This document shows, piece after piece, positions 38,528 to 48,187 of a stretch of DNA of 64,000 nucleotides; positions within the stretch are counted from its first letter, which is position 1; each line of letters opens with the position of its first letter. This DNA is from Endomicrobiales bacterium (GTDB taxonomy: Bacteria; Elusimicrobiota; Endomicrobiia; Endomicrobiales; JAFGGC01), in NCBI GenBank assembly GCA_016930715.1, contig JAFGGC010000034.1:1-64000 (forward strand), read 5' to 3'. The notes beneath the pieces were generated by a model. It did no database searches. It was not told the DNA's origin and was given only the letters and a program-made list of their open reading frames with translations. Made by a program: the position numbers and the translations under genes.

Positions 38528-39832
38528 ATGGCTAACGCGAAAAAATTGTATAACGAGATACAGCGAAAAAAAACTGGTATCGGCATAATCGGGCTCGGTT
38601 ACGTAGGTCTTCCCCTGGCGCTGACAGTGGAAAAGAAGGGGTTTGAGGTCCTTGGTTTCGATGTGGACAAGAGGAAGATAGACCTTTTGAACGCCGGCAG
38701 GTCCTATATCGCGCATATTCCGCCGAAAAGGATCAAAAATGCCGCCAAATTTTCGGCCACCGATGATTTCTCAAGGCTCAGTGAGTGCGGCGTGATAATA
38801 ATATGCGTCCCAACGCCCACGACGCCGGCAAACAGGCCCGACCTTTCTTTCATAATAGGCACAGGCAGGACTATATCTAAACATCTCAGGGCGGGCCAGC
38901 TGATAGTTCTTGAAAGCACGACCTACCCCACCACAACAAGGGACGTTCTGAAGCCTTTGCTCGACAGGAAAGGCCTTGTATGCGGCCGGGATTATTTCCT
39001 CGCGTTTTCGCCCGAAAGGGAAGACCCGGGCAACAAGAAGTACGACACGGAGTCTATAACGAAAGTGGTCGGCGGGATAAACGCGCCGTCAACGCGGCTT
39101 GCGAGCCTGTTCTATTCAAAAGTGGTCAGGAAGGTGCAAGTCGTACCGAGCGCGGAGATAGCCGAATCCACGAAAATGCTCGAGAACACCTTCAGGGCGG
39201 TCAACATCGCTCTTGTCAACGAGCTCAAGATGCTTTTCGACAGGATGGGCATAGACGTGTGGGAAGTGATAAAGGCCTCGAAGACGAAGCCTTTCGGTTT
39301 CATGCCGTTCTATCCCGGGCCGGGCTGGGGCGGGCACTGCATACCGCTTGACCCTTTCTATCTTTCCTACATAGGAGAAAAATACGGTTTCAAGACGAAG
39401 TTCGTTGAGCTTGCCGGAAAGATAAACGTCCACATGCCGCGCTATGTTTCCGGAAAAGTCGCGGCGGCTTTAAGAAAGCTCGGCAAGTCCTTGAAAGGTT
39501 CAAAGATACTCATTCTCGGCGCGGCGTACAAGAAGGACATCGGCGATCCCAGGGAATCGCCGTTCTTCGAGATTGTCAAGGTGCTTGAGCGGAAGGGCTG
39601 CAGGGTGTCCTATAACGACCCTTATATCCCGGTGCTCCCCAAGATGAGGAAGTATTCGCTTTCCAAGAAGTCCGTGCCGCTGAGCCCGTCGAACATCAGG
39701 AAATATGACTGCGTGCTTATCGTAACGGACCACTCAAAATACGATTACCGTTTGGTATTCAGGAACGCGAAAATGGTTGTCGATACCAGAAACCGCGTAG
39801 AGTACGACCCCGAAAAAGTCATAAAAGCTTGA
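38528..39832 (+). CDS. Nucleotide sugar dehydrogenase (WbpA/UDP-GlcNAc 6-dehydrogenase-like)
   Basis: GIIGLGYVGLPLALTVEKKGFEVLGFDVD; PGPGWGGHCIPLDPFYLSYI. Confidence 0.92.
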   Translation: MANAKKLYNEIQRKKTGIGIIGLGYVGLPLALTVEKKGFEVLGFDVDKRKIDLLNAGRSYIAHIPPKRIKNAAKFSATDDFSRLSECGVIIICVPTPTTPANRPDLSFIIGTGRTISKHLRAGQLIVLESTTYPTTTRDVLKPLLDRKGLVCGRDYFLAFSPEREDPGNKKYDTESITKVVGGINAPSTRLASLFYSKVVRKVQVVPSAEIAESTKMLENTFRAVNIALVNELKMLFDRMGIDVWEVIKASKTKPFGFMPFYPGPGWGGHCIPLDPFYLSYIGEKYGFKTKFVELAGKINVHMPRYVSGKVAAALRKLGKSLKGSKILILGAAYKKDIGDPRESPFFEIVKVLERKGCRVSYNDPYIPVLPKMRKYSLSKKSVPLSPSNIRKYDCVLIVTDHSKYDYRLVFRNAKMVVDTRNRVEYDPEKVIKA

Positions 39833-39857
39833 CATAACAGGGTCATAGTTATAAAAT
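39829..39857 (+). promoter_or_regulatory. Sigma70-like recA promoter (-35 TTGACA 39829-39834; -10 TAAAAT 39852-39857; 17-nt spacer)
   Basis: Direct sequence match and canonical spacing; 47 nt upstream of the recA ATG. Confidence 0.65.
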
Positions 39858-39904
39858 ACCTTAGTATTTAACGGCCAGGAATAACCTAAAACAAGGAGAA
39901 AAAC

Positions 39905-40966
39905 ATGGCAACTGACGGACGCTCAAAGGCGCTTGACCTTGCGCTGGCTCAAATCGAAAAAGACTTCGGAAAAGAGGCGATAATGAGGCTCGGAGAAAAA
40001 CACGCGAAGATGCCCGTTGAAGTAATACCAACGGGGGCGCTTCCGCTCGACATAGCTATAGGCGTGGGCGGGATACCGAGGGGCAGGGTCATCGAGATAT
40101 ACGGGCCTGAATCTTCGGGCAAGACCACTCTCGCGCTCTGCATGGTGGCCCAGACACAGAAAAAGGGAGGTGTCGCTGCCTACATTGACGCCGAGCACGC
40201 GATGGACCCGGAGTACGCCAAAAAGCTCGAAGTGGACATAGAGAACCTTCTCATCTCCCAGCCGGATTCAGGCGAACAGGCGCTTGAGATTGCCGACAAG
40301 CTTGTCCGCTCGGGCGCGGTGGACGTGATAGTCATCGATTCGGTGGCCGCGCTTGTTCCGAGAGCCGAAATAGAAGGCGAGATGGGCGACTCCCACGTGG
40401 GGCTTCAGGCGCGCCTGATGAGCCAGGCGTTAAGAAAGCTCACTTCCAACATTTCAAAGTCAAAAACGTCTATAATTTTTATAAACCAGATACGCCAGAA
40501 GATAGGCGTGATGTGGGGAAACCCCGAAACCACGCCCGGAGGGCTTGCCCTGAAATTCTACGCTTCGGTGCGCCTTGACATAAGAAGGGTAGAAGCCGTC
40601 AAGAAGGGCGACGAGATAGTGGGCAACAGGGTCAGGGTCAAGGTCGTCAAGAACAAGATCGCGGCCCCTTTCAGGCAGGCGGAGTTCGAAATATTGTTCG
40701 GCAGCGGTATTGACAGGAACGGCTACCTCGTGGACATGGGAGTAAGCGAGAACCTGATAGAGAAGTCGGGGGCTTTCTTTTCGTACAAGGGCGAGCGGCT
40801 CGGACAGGGAAGGGACAACGCGAAGTTTTTCCTTGAACAAAATCCTCAAGTCAGGGACGAAATAGAATCAACGATAAGACGGAAATACATTGCGAACGGC
40901 GAGGATAAACAGGAAAAGCAGGAAGCGCCGGAAGAAAAAACCAAACCTAAACAACCGAAGAAATAA
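39905..40966 (+). CDS. recA: Recombinase A
   Basis: [54 protein letters not shown]. Confidence 0.98.
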   Translation: MATDGRSKALDLALAQIEKDFGKEAIMRLGEKHAKMPVEVIPTGALPLDIAIGVGGIPRGRVIEIYGPESSGKTTLALCMVAQTQKKGGVAAYIDAEHAMDPEYAKKLEVDIENLLISQPDSGEQALEIADKLVRSGAVDVIVIDSVAALVPRAEIEGEMGDSHVGLQARLMSQALRKLTSNISKSKTSIIFINQIRQKIGVMWGNPETTPGGLALKFYASVRLDIRRVEAVKKGDEIVGNRVRVKVVKNKIAAPFRQAEFEILFGSGIDRNGYLVDMGVSENLIEKSGAFFSYKGERLGQGRDNAKFFLEQNPQVRDEIESTIRRKYIANGEDKQEKQEAPEEKTKPKQPKK

Positions 40967-40982
40967 AGGTCTTCGACCCTCT

Positions 40983-41070
40983 GATTACGCGGATTTAAAA
41001 AAAGATTACACAGATTCTGAATTATTTGTGTATCTGCGTAATCGGTTCGGTTTGAGAAATCTGTGTAATC
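40983..41070. repeat. GATTACACAGATT-type inverted repeats between the convergent recA and GT39-PAP2 genes
   Basis: GATTACACAGATT (41004-41016) and its exact reverse complement AATCTGTGTAATC (41058-41070); GATTACGCGGAT (40983) vs ATCTGCGTAATC (41032-41043). Confidence 0.8.
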
Positions 41071-41077
41071 TTGTTCG

Positions 41078-43186
41078 TTAAATCTTGATGTACTTTGTCA
41101 TCAGCCAGGCGACGCCGGAACCTATGATGGCTCCGCCGACCACGTCAACGGGAAAGTGCACCCCTATATAAACCCTGGAGAGCCCGGCCATTAGCGCCAT
41201 CAAATAATACGCCCACCAGTACCTTTTAAACCTCGAAGCGAGATAAGTCGCCACGCCGAACGCTATCTGCGTGTGGCCCGAAGGAAATGAGCCGAGCGTC
41301 AGCTTCTCGTGGAATACCCTCACCGAATCCCCGAAAATGAGAAGAGGCCTCCACCTGTCGAAAGTGTCCTTGAGGACGTGGATGATTATCCCGCCGACGC
41401 TCACTATCCCGATGAGGAGTATCAGTTCGGCGTAAAACTTCTCTCTTTTCGCGTGCCACAGAACAAAACCCACGGCGACTATGACGATCACGAGCATCGT
41501 GTTCACGTTGATCCGCGTGTCGAGCTCCGTGAATTTCCACATGAAGAAATCGACGATGTCTGAGTGAAAATCCCTGTTTATCAACCAGAAAACCTTGTAG
41601 TCCGCCTTCCTTATGCCGGCCATGGACGTCGTTTTGTGGCCGACCAGATTCGACGTGCATTCAGGCGGAAGGTCATTAAGTGAAAACGACGTTCCCCGCC
41701 ATATCCAGAATATCCGCACCTTCCTGCCGTTCCTGTATATTTCTATGGGCTCGAGCTTTTCCCATTTCTTGCAGGGAAAAAGTTGTTGCGGCTCGGCGTA
41801 GAAATAGTCGTTTGTGACGAAGAGCGCGTCCCTGCCGTCCAGGTCAGATAAGTCCCTCTGCCAGAAATCGTAAGCGTCGGCCCTGTCGCTTAAAGTGTAT
41901 ATGCGCGGGTGTTTAGGGGTGTAGAAGCTCAGCTGGCTCGATATGTAGTGCCTGTGCGTGAAAATGAAAGGCCTTTTCTCCCCGGGCGCGGCCAGCAGCC
42001 CGTCAAGCTTATTTCCTACCTCGTGCCAGCCGTAAAGCTCGTTGGTCACGTCTATCTTTTCGGCCCTCGTGATACCATCCTCAATCCTGCGGGCCTCGTC
42101 TTTCGGGAGGAACGCTTCGGGCGGCAGTACCTTGAATATTGCCTGAAGCGGGATAAGAACGGTGATAATGAGCCCAATAGCCCAGGAGACGTAGGTAAAG
42201 TACCTGAACCAGGCCCTGTTCCAGGATTTTATGGTAAGGTCCGTGACGGCTGCCGCAAGGATGAGGTAGCCCATAGCGGGCCAGTGCGGAAGGATTTCGT
42301 TGAAGCTTGCTATGAAATTGAACAGGAAAAGGGTCGGGAATGAAAAAGAAAGAATAAACAGAAAGGCATCGCTCTTTTCCTTCAAATACTTTTTTCCCGC
42401 GTAATAAAGCGAAGCCCAGAACGTGAGGAATAAAAGGGGCGAAACGTACCCGGCCTGCGCGCCGAGGCATTTTCCGAGCAGCGCGAGCGAAAAGTGGGGC
42501 GCGGCATTTCCGAAGCCGTGCCGCAGCTGAAAACCGAAGGACGCGAAATTATTTTGAAGGTTCCATATTATGACGGGCAGAAACACGATGCCTGCGATGG
42601 CGAGCGCGGCGTAGGGTTCGAAGCGCCTGAACCAGTGGCGGTTGTCCTTCGAAAGCGCGAGATAAAAAGCGGCTGAAACCGCCATCAGGACGGCGTTGTA
42701 TTTGCTCAAAAGTCCGAGGCCGAGCAGCGCTCCGAGAGCGTACCACAGGTATCCTTTCTGGTTCCTGGTGAGCTTCCAGAACAGGTAAACGTAGAGCATC
42801 CAGAACACGGAAAGGGGCGTATCGGGTATGGTAAGCACCGAGCCGACGAAAGAAAAAACGGGGGTAACGTTCAAAAGGACGACCGTCCAGAAGGCGGTTT
42901 TTTCGTCGAAGGCGTCTTTCGTCCAGAGGTAGATTATCCAGCATAGGACGAAGAATGCCGCAACGGCTGGAAAACGCACGCCGAATTCGTTATTGCCGAA
43001 TATCAGCGTGAAAAACTTGATAACCCAGGCGACAAAAGGCGGGTGGTCAAAATAGGACAGTTCCGGGTATTGAGTGTAGGTCCAGTAATGGGCCTCGTCT
43101 CCGCTCAGGCCGATGAAACCTATGATCGAGAGCCTCAACAAAGCGGCAGCCGCATTGACTATCCAGAAAAGAGAATAATAGTTCAT
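41078..43186 (-). CDS. Fusion of GT39-like glycosyltransferase and PAP2 phosphatase
   Basis: N-terminus LSGDEAHYWTYTQYPELSYFDHPPFVAW. C-terminus carries the PAP2 triad KDTFDRWRP, FPSGH, SRVYIGVHFPVD. Confidence 0.88.
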   Translation of the reverse strand: MNYYSLFWIVNAAAALLRLSIIGFIGLSGDEAHYWTYTQYPELSYFDHPPFVAWVIKFFTLIFGNNEFGVRFPAVAAFFVLCWIIYLWTKDAFDEKTAFWTVVLLNVTPVFSFVGSVLTIPDTPLSVFWMLYVYLFWKLTRNQKGYLWYALGALLGLGLLSKYNAVLMAVSAAFYLALSKDNRHWFRRFEPYAALAIAGIVFLPVIIWNLQNNFASFGFQLRHGFGNAAPHFSLALLGKCLGAQAGYVSPLLFLTFWASLYYAGKKYLKEKSDAFLFILSFSFPTLFLFNFIASFNEILPHWPAMGYLILAAAVTDLTIKSWNRAWFRYFTYVSWAIGLIITVLIPLQAIFKVLPPEAFLPKDEARRIEDGITRAEKIDVTNELYGWHEVGNKLDGLLAAPGEKRPFIFTHRHYISSQLSFYTPKHPRIYTLSDRADAYDFWQRDLSDLDGRDALFVTNDYFYAEPQQLFPCKKWEKLEPIEIYRNGRKVRIFWIWRGTSFSLNDLPPECTSNLVGHKTTSMAGIRKADYKVFWLINRDFHSDIVDFFMWKFTELDTRINVNTMLVIVIVAVGFVLWHAKREKFYAELILLIGIVSVGGIIIHVLKDTFDRWRPLLIFGDSVRVFHEKLTLGSFPSGHTQIAFGVATYLASRFKRYWWAYYLMALMAGLSRVYIGVHFPVDVVGGAIIGSGVAWLMTKYIKI

Positions 43187-43890
43187 AGCGGGTCGTTCCC
43201 CGAAAATTTCAGTTTCAATACCCTGAACAGGTATTTTACCAGGGTGGAAGATTTAAGCTTGGACTCGCCGCGCGCGCGGGGCAGGAACTCGATGGGGACT
43301 TCCTTTATCTTCAAACCGTATTGTTTCGCGTAAAAGAGCACTTCGGTCACTATGAAGGGGTCCCGGGCATTCAGGCGGGGCACTATCTTTCCGAGCGCTT
43401 CTCTCGTGAAAACCCTGAAACCGGACGTCGGGTCGGAGACCTTGATGCCGAGGATCGCGCTCAGATACCTCCGCGCGAACATGCTGACCGCCTGCCGGGC
43501 GAACGACCTGTGTTCGTCCTTTCCGCCGGCCACGTATCTTGAACCCACGACAATGTCGTTTCCTTCGGTTTGCGCGTGCAGCACGGGTATGAATCTCGGG
43601 GAGTGGGAACCGTCGCCGTCCATTTCCACCACGAATTCCGCCCCCATTTCAAGCGCCTTTTTGAAGCCGTCTATGCCGGCCCATCCGCGCCCCCGCCTTT
43701 CTTTCCTTAGCAGCAGGTGCACCCGGTTGTCGTTTTTCGACATCTCTTCCACTATTTTTGACGTGCCGTCCGGTGAATCGTCGTCCGCGACCAGGACGTG
43801 GATATCCAGAGGCAGGGCAAGTATCTCATCGATAAGGTTTTTAATGTTTTCCGACTCGTTGTAAGTCGGTATCACCGCGGTTATCAGCAT
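43183..43890 (-). CDS. Polyprenol monophosphomannose synthase-like GT2
   Basis: AVIPTYNESENIKNLIDEIL; VADDDSPDGTSKIVEEM; MDGDGSHSPRFIPVL; DPTSGFRVFTREAL. Confidence 0.93.
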   Translation of the reverse strand: MLITAVIPTYNESENIKNLIDEILALPLDIHVLVADDDSPDGTSKIVEEMSKNDNRVHLLLRKERRGRGWAGIDGFKKALEMGAEFVVEMDGDGSHSPRFIPVLHAQTEGNDIVVGSRYVAGGKDEHRSFARQAVSMFARRYLSAILGIKVSDPTSGFRVFTREALGKIVPRLNARDPFIVTEVLFYAKQYGLKIKEVPIEFLPRARGESKLKSSTLVKYLFRVLKLKFSGNDPL

Positions 43891-43894
43891 AAGT

Positions 43895-45019
43895 TCATTT
43901 CTTAAGGAGCTTTTCGGCGGCTTTAATTACCGTTTGAGGTGAAATCCGCTTCATGCAATCCGGCTTGACGCCGCATCTCGGAAGATAGCAGCATACGCAT
44001 TTCGCGGGGGAAACTATCTTCTTTCCGAGGCCGTACATTTCGATTTCCGGGGCGGAAGTCGGGCCAAAGAAAGCAAGGACCTTTTTACCGAGTCCCAGCG
44101 CCGCGTGAAGCGCCAAAGTGTCCCCGGTCACGACAAGGTCGCACAGGTTCAAAAGGGCGAAAAAATCGGGTATTGAATTGTGAGTCCCCGCCGAGACCGC
44201 TTTTCCGCGGGCCGTGCTTATTAGCTTTTTGACAAGGCCGGCTTCTTCGGGCCCGCCGAAAAGGAGGACCTTGTAACCTTTGGAATGAAGATGATCGATT
44301 AATTTCACGTAGCCCTTGTCGGTCCACTTCTTGTGCTTCCACCGCCTTCCCGCCCCGGGGTTTATGCCTATGACCTTTTTTCCTTTAAGGGCGTGCCTGC
44401 GGGCGAACGCGCGGGCCTTTTTCCTGGACGTTCTTGAAAGCGGCGTGCAGATGGGATAATCGGATTTCGGAAGGCCGGCGATCCTTGACATCCAGTATTG
44501 ATAGGTTTTTCTGTTGGCCTTTTTTTTGTCGTCGAACGCGCTCATTTCGAGCCATTTCTCCGCGTATGAGTTGGAACAGGCGATCTTTCTTGTGCCGTCG
44601 AGCCAGAACCCGTATTTTTTGGAGGCCTGCGCCAGGGACTGAAGCTGAAGGCTTTCGGGGGCTAGGTCGAGGTTTATCGAAACGTCGAAGAATTCCGCAG
44701 CGAGTTTCGAAAGTATGTTCTTGTCCGGGAACCAGATACGCTTTATTAGGGGGTTGCCTTTGAGAATATCAGCGGACTCTTTAAAAACCAGCCAGGTTAT
44801 CTCCGATTTCGGGGATTTTTTCTTGAGGCCGTCGGCGAGGAAGGTCGTCCTCAGGACGTCGCCCATCGCTCCGAGCTTGATTATGAGGATCTTCTGGCGC
44901 GCGCGGTTATCCCCGCGGACGCTCTTGAAATGTCCGCAGCCGCGGCAATGGACCCCGCTTTTTTTATGGAAAACGCAGGGCCTGTCGAGCGGAAAATGGG
45001 CGCAGTCGGTTTTGATCAT
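43895..45019 (-). CDS. Glycosyltransferase family 9 with Cys-rich N-terminus
   Basis: ILIIKLGAMGDVLRTTFLADGL; VTGDTLALHAALGLGKKVLAFFGPTSAPEIE. Confidence 0.88.
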   Translation of the reverse strand: MIKTDCAHFPLDRPCVFHKKSGVHCRGCGHFKSVRGDNRARQKILIIKLGAMGDVLRTTFLADGLKKKSPKSEITWLVFKESADILKGNPLIKRIWFPDKNILSKLAAEFFDVSINLDLAPESLQLQSLAQASKKYGFWLDGTRKIACSNSYAEKWLEMSAFDDKKKANRKTYQYWMSRIAGLPKSDYPICTPLSRTSRKKARAFARRHALKGKKVIGINPGAGRRWKHKKWTDKGYVKLIDHLHSKGYKVLLFGGPEEAGLVKKLISTARGKAVSAGTHNSIPDFFALLNLCDLVVTGDTLALHAALGLGKKVLAFFGPTSAPEIEMYGLGKKIVSPAKCVCCYLPRCGVKPDCMKRISPQTVIKAAEKLLKK

Positions 45020-45180
45020 CCGCCAATCCTAATGGGTTTCATTTTTGCCGAGAAATTATGCCGGCGGATGCCGCCGCAAGCGCATAGGGAAATTATAATA
45101 TAGTTATTGTTATGCGGCTTCATCGAGGAAAGATTAGCAAATTTTTATTTTTCCGTCAAATATGATACAATACACCAGCC

Positions 45181-45984
45181 ATGAAGAAATTGCTGAAACT
45201 TGACGGCCTTTTGAACCGGTACGGCAGGGTGCTGGTGGCTTTTTCAGGAGGGGTTGATTCCTCTTTTCTTCTGGCGAGAGCCGTGAAGGTGCTGGGCGTA
45301 AAAAACGTGCTCGCGGCTACCGCGGTAAGCGAAACATATCCTGAAGACGAGCTTGATTTATCCAGAAAGGTTGCGCGAAAAATAGGCGCGAGGCAGTTGT
45401 TCGTTGTCACGCGGGAATTGAAAAACAGGAAGTTCAGCGCGAATCCCAGGAACCGCTGCTTCTACTGCAAGGACGAGCTGTTCTCCAGGCTGTCAAAAAT
45501 AGCCGGAAATAAAGGGATGGCGCTCTGCGACGGCACGAACGCTTCCGACGCCTTCGATTTCAGGCCCGGGCGGCTTGCAGCCAGAAAATGGGGGGTGCGT
45601 TCTCCCATGCTCGATGCTGGTCTGACGAAGGACGATATAAGGAAGGAAAGCAGGAAGATGCGGCTTCCTACCTGGAACCTTCCCGCTCAGGCGTGCCTTG
45701 CCTCTCGCTTTCCGTACGGCAGCCGTTTGAGCGCCGGTGAGCTTGAAAAGGTCGAGAAAGGGGAGAAATACCTTAAAAAAAAGGGTTTCAGGGTCGTCCG
45801 AATCAGGCATCACGGCGAAACGGCGAGAATCGAGACGGGAAAGAACGAATTGGGCAGGCTTTTGCGATTGAAGTATGACGTTTCAAGGAGGCTGAAAAGG
45901 CTCGGGTGGGGCTGTGTTACGGTTGACCCCCGCGGTTACAGGACAGGAAGCCTCAATGCTTCCGGCGGGATAAAAGGAAAGTGA
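45181..45984 (+). CDS. larE: ATP-dependent sacrificial sulfur transferase LarE
   Basis: VLVAFSGGVDSSFLLARAV; NRCFYCKDELFSRL; CDGTNASD; PAQACLASRFPYG. Confidence 0.92.
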   Translation: MKKLLKLDGLLNRYGRVLVAFSGGVDSSFLLARAVKVLGVKNVLAATAVSETYPEDELDLSRKVARKIGARQLFVVTRELKNRKFSANPRNRCFYCKDELFSRLSKIAGNKGMALCDGTNASDAFDFRPGRLAARKWGVRSPMLDAGLTKDDIRKESRKMRLPTWNLPAQACLASRFPYGSRLSAGELEKVEKGEKYLKKKGFRVVRIRHHGETARIETGKNELGRLLRLKYDVSRRLKRLGWGCVTVDPRGYRTGSLNASGGIKGK

Positions 45985-46106
45985 AATATTTTCAATAAAT
46001 ATCTTGAAAAAGCGGAAAAAACAAGTAGAATATTGGTGATGCAAATGGAGCATTCGGATACAAATAGCGGTTCTTTGCAAAAATTTATATTCAAATACGT
46101 GAAAAT

Positions 46107-46262
46107 GACCCGCCCGCGCTGAACGCGCCATCAATAATCACGGCTACTTGTCATATTGATGCCACGATTTCGGCGGGTCAAACGAGCGCGCTGTTGAACT
46201 TGAATTTGCAGCCCTTTAAGTATCTGCGCGGTCACCAATGCAAAATACGAGAGGTATTTTCG
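46107..46262 (+). ncRNA. Candidate structured leader RNA upstream of the Orn/Lys/Arg decarboxylase
   Basis: GACCCGCC/GGCGGGTC (46107-46114/46172-46179) encloses CGCG-CTGAA-CGCG (46115-46127) and CATCAATA/TATTGATG (46129-46136/46154-46161). AAAATAC-GAGAG-GTATTTT (46242-46260) presents the SD. Confidence 0.5.
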
Positions 46263-46263
46263 T

Positions 46264-47718
46264 TTGAAAAAACAGATAAAGGCACCTCTTTTTGAAACTC
46301 TTCTTTCTCACGCCAAAAGGGACGTCGTTTCGTTCCACACGCCTGGGCACAAGAACGGCAGGAGCATAGATTCGAAACTGAAATCCTTCACGGGTGAGGA
46401 CGTGTACTCTTTCGACGTCACGGTTTTTCCCGAAGTCGATTCCCTTCACGATCCGACCGGCCCGATAAAAAAGGCGCAGGAGCTTATGGCTCAGGCTTAC
46501 GGGGTGAAGAATTCTTTTTTTCTCGTGAACGGTTCCTCGCAGGGCAACATCGCCATGTTCATGGCGGCTTGCGACCCCGGGGATTCAGTTATAATCTCAA
46601 GGAGCTCCCATAAATCCATAATGTCGGGCGTCATACTTTCAGGCGTTTGGCCGATCTGGATACAGCCGAAGATAGACCAGAACCTCGACATAATTTTCAA
46701 TTCATCAGCCGACGAGATAAAGGACGCTCTCGACAAGTTCCCGGAAGCGAAGGCGGTGTTCGTCACAAGCCCCACGTACAACGGCGTGACTATGGACCTT
46801 TTCAAGATAGCGGAACTCTGTCACTCGCGGGGTAAAATACTGCTTGTTGACGAAGCGCACGGGCCGCATCTTAAATTCCATCAGGACCTTCCGGTTTCCG
46901 CCGTGGAAGCGGGAGCTGACCTTTGCGTGCAGTCGACGCACAAGATACTTTCCGCGATGAGCCAGGGTTCGGTGCTTCACTTCAACTCGGACCTGATTGA
47001 CTTCAACAGGGTCAGGAAGATAGTTTCTCTTCTTCAGACCACAAGCCCGAATTACCTCGTCCTTGCCAGCATAGACCTTGCGCGCCGCCAGGCTTTTGTA
47101 CAGGGTGAAGCGATGCTTGAAAAGGTGATGCAGGCGGCTGACTACGGCAGGAAAAAAATAAACCAACTCGGGAAATTCACGTGTTTCACCAGGCAGCACA
47201 TAATGAGCCTCGGCTATGACCTTGACCCCACCAAGCTTACCATAAACGTGACGCGCACGGGTTTTTCCGGATACCAGATTGAAGATATCCTCGCCAAGGA
47301 GTATAATGTCCAGGTTGACTGCGCCGACATCTTCAATGTGATAGCCATAATGGGTATGGGGTCCGACAAGAGCGACGTCAACGCCCTCGTGGACGCGCTC
47401 GAAGAGATAGAGGACAAGTACCAGGGGCAGCAGCAGAACTGGATACTCCAGATACCTTCGCTTTCCACCGAGATGGTCATGATGCCGAGGGACGTTTATT
47501 TCGCCGCGAAAACGAAACGCGTTCCCTTGAGCAAAGCGGTCGGATACATTTCGGCGCAGACGCTCACGCCGTACCCTCCGGGAATTCCGGTCCTAATACC
47601 GGGGGAGAGAATAACCAAGGAGATTTCTGATTACCTCACGGACATGTCCGCAAAGGACATCAGGGTAAGCGGTCAGGAAACGGAAACGTTGAGGACGCTA
47701 AAAGTGGTTGTCACATAA
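46264..47718 (+). CDS. Orn/Lys/Arg decarboxylase, probably arginine decarboxylase
   Basis: FHTPGHKNGRS; STHKILSAMSQGS PLP-Lys motif; TTG start with GAGAGG SD. Confidence 0.9.
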   Translation: MKKQIKAPLFETLLSHAKRDVVSFHTPGHKNGRSIDSKLKSFTGEDVYSFDVTVFPEVDSLHDPTGPIKKAQELMAQAYGVKNSFFLVNGSSQGNIAMFMAACDPGDSVIISRSSHKSIMSGVILSGVWPIWIQPKIDQNLDIIFNSSADEIKDALDKFPEAKAVFVTSPTYNGVTMDLFKIAELCHSRGKILLVDEAHGPHLKFHQDLPVSAVEAGADLCVQSTHKILSAMSQGSVLHFNSDLIDFNRVRKIVSLLQTTSPNYLVLASIDLARRQAFVQGEAMLEKVMQAADYGRKKINQLGKFTCFTRQHIMSLGYDLDPTKLTINVTRTGFSGYQIEDILAKEYNVQVDCADIFNVIAIMGMGSDKSDVNALVDALEEIEDKYQGQQQNWILQIPSLSTEMVMMPRDVYFAAKTKRVPLSKAVGYISAQTLTPYPPGIPVLIPGERITKEISDYLTDMSAKDIRVSGQETETLRTLKVVVT

Positions 47719-47741
47719 TTCAACTAAAAAGGGAGATAGAA

Positions 47742-48080
47742 ATGAACAAAAGGGAGATGGAAAAATTCAAAAAGATTCTTATCGAGAAAAGGAACGACCT
47801 GCTTGACGTGGTAAAAAAGAAAAAGGAACAGGACCTTACCGAGGGCGAGATCGGAGACGAGATAGACAACGCGCTTCAGAATATCGAAAAGGAAATGTTG
47901 TTCGAGCTTGCCGACAATGAAAAAGTGATACTTGACGCCATAGAGTCCGCTTTGAGACGCATCGAGAAAGGGACCTACGGGCACTGCGAGTCCTGCAAGG
48001 ACAAGATAAAGGAAAAACGCCTCAAGGCCATACCCTGGGTTAGATACTGCATAGAATGCCAGGAGAAACTGGAGGGCTAA
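47742..48080 (+). CDS. TraR/DksA-type zinc-finger regulator
   Basis: GTYGHCESCKDKIKEKRLKAIPWVRYCIECQEKLE. Confidence 0.93.
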   Translation: MNKREMEKFKKILIEKRNDLLDVVKKKKEQDLTEGEIGDEIDNALQNIEKEMLFELADNEKVILDAIESALRRIEKGTYGHCESCKDKIKEKRLKAIPWVRYCIECQEKLEG

Positions 48081-48087
48081 GAAAAAA

Positions 48088-48187
48088 ATGATTACACCGG
48101 TTTTTTACGTCGATTGCACAGATGAACCTGATACAACGTATTTTAACTGTCAATCCGTGTAATCGTTTTTGAAATCCGTGTAATCAT
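48088..48187. repeat. GATTACAC/AATCCGTGTAATC repeat unit between convergent genes
   Basis: ATGATTACAC (48088-48097) and its reverse complement GTGTAATCAT (48178-48187); AATCCGTGTAATC copies at 48152-48164 and 48173-48185. Confidence 0.8.

Noticed and set aside
39905-40966. Intein or insertion in RecA
   Set aside because: 353-aa continuous RecA with normal motifs.
40983-41070. CRISPR-like repeats
   Set aside because: Few copies, inverted rather than direct orientation, irregular spacing, no cas genes.
45181-45984. larE as part of a lactate racemase nickel-cofactor operon
   Set aside because: No larA, larB or larC adjacent; recorded only as an orphan larE.
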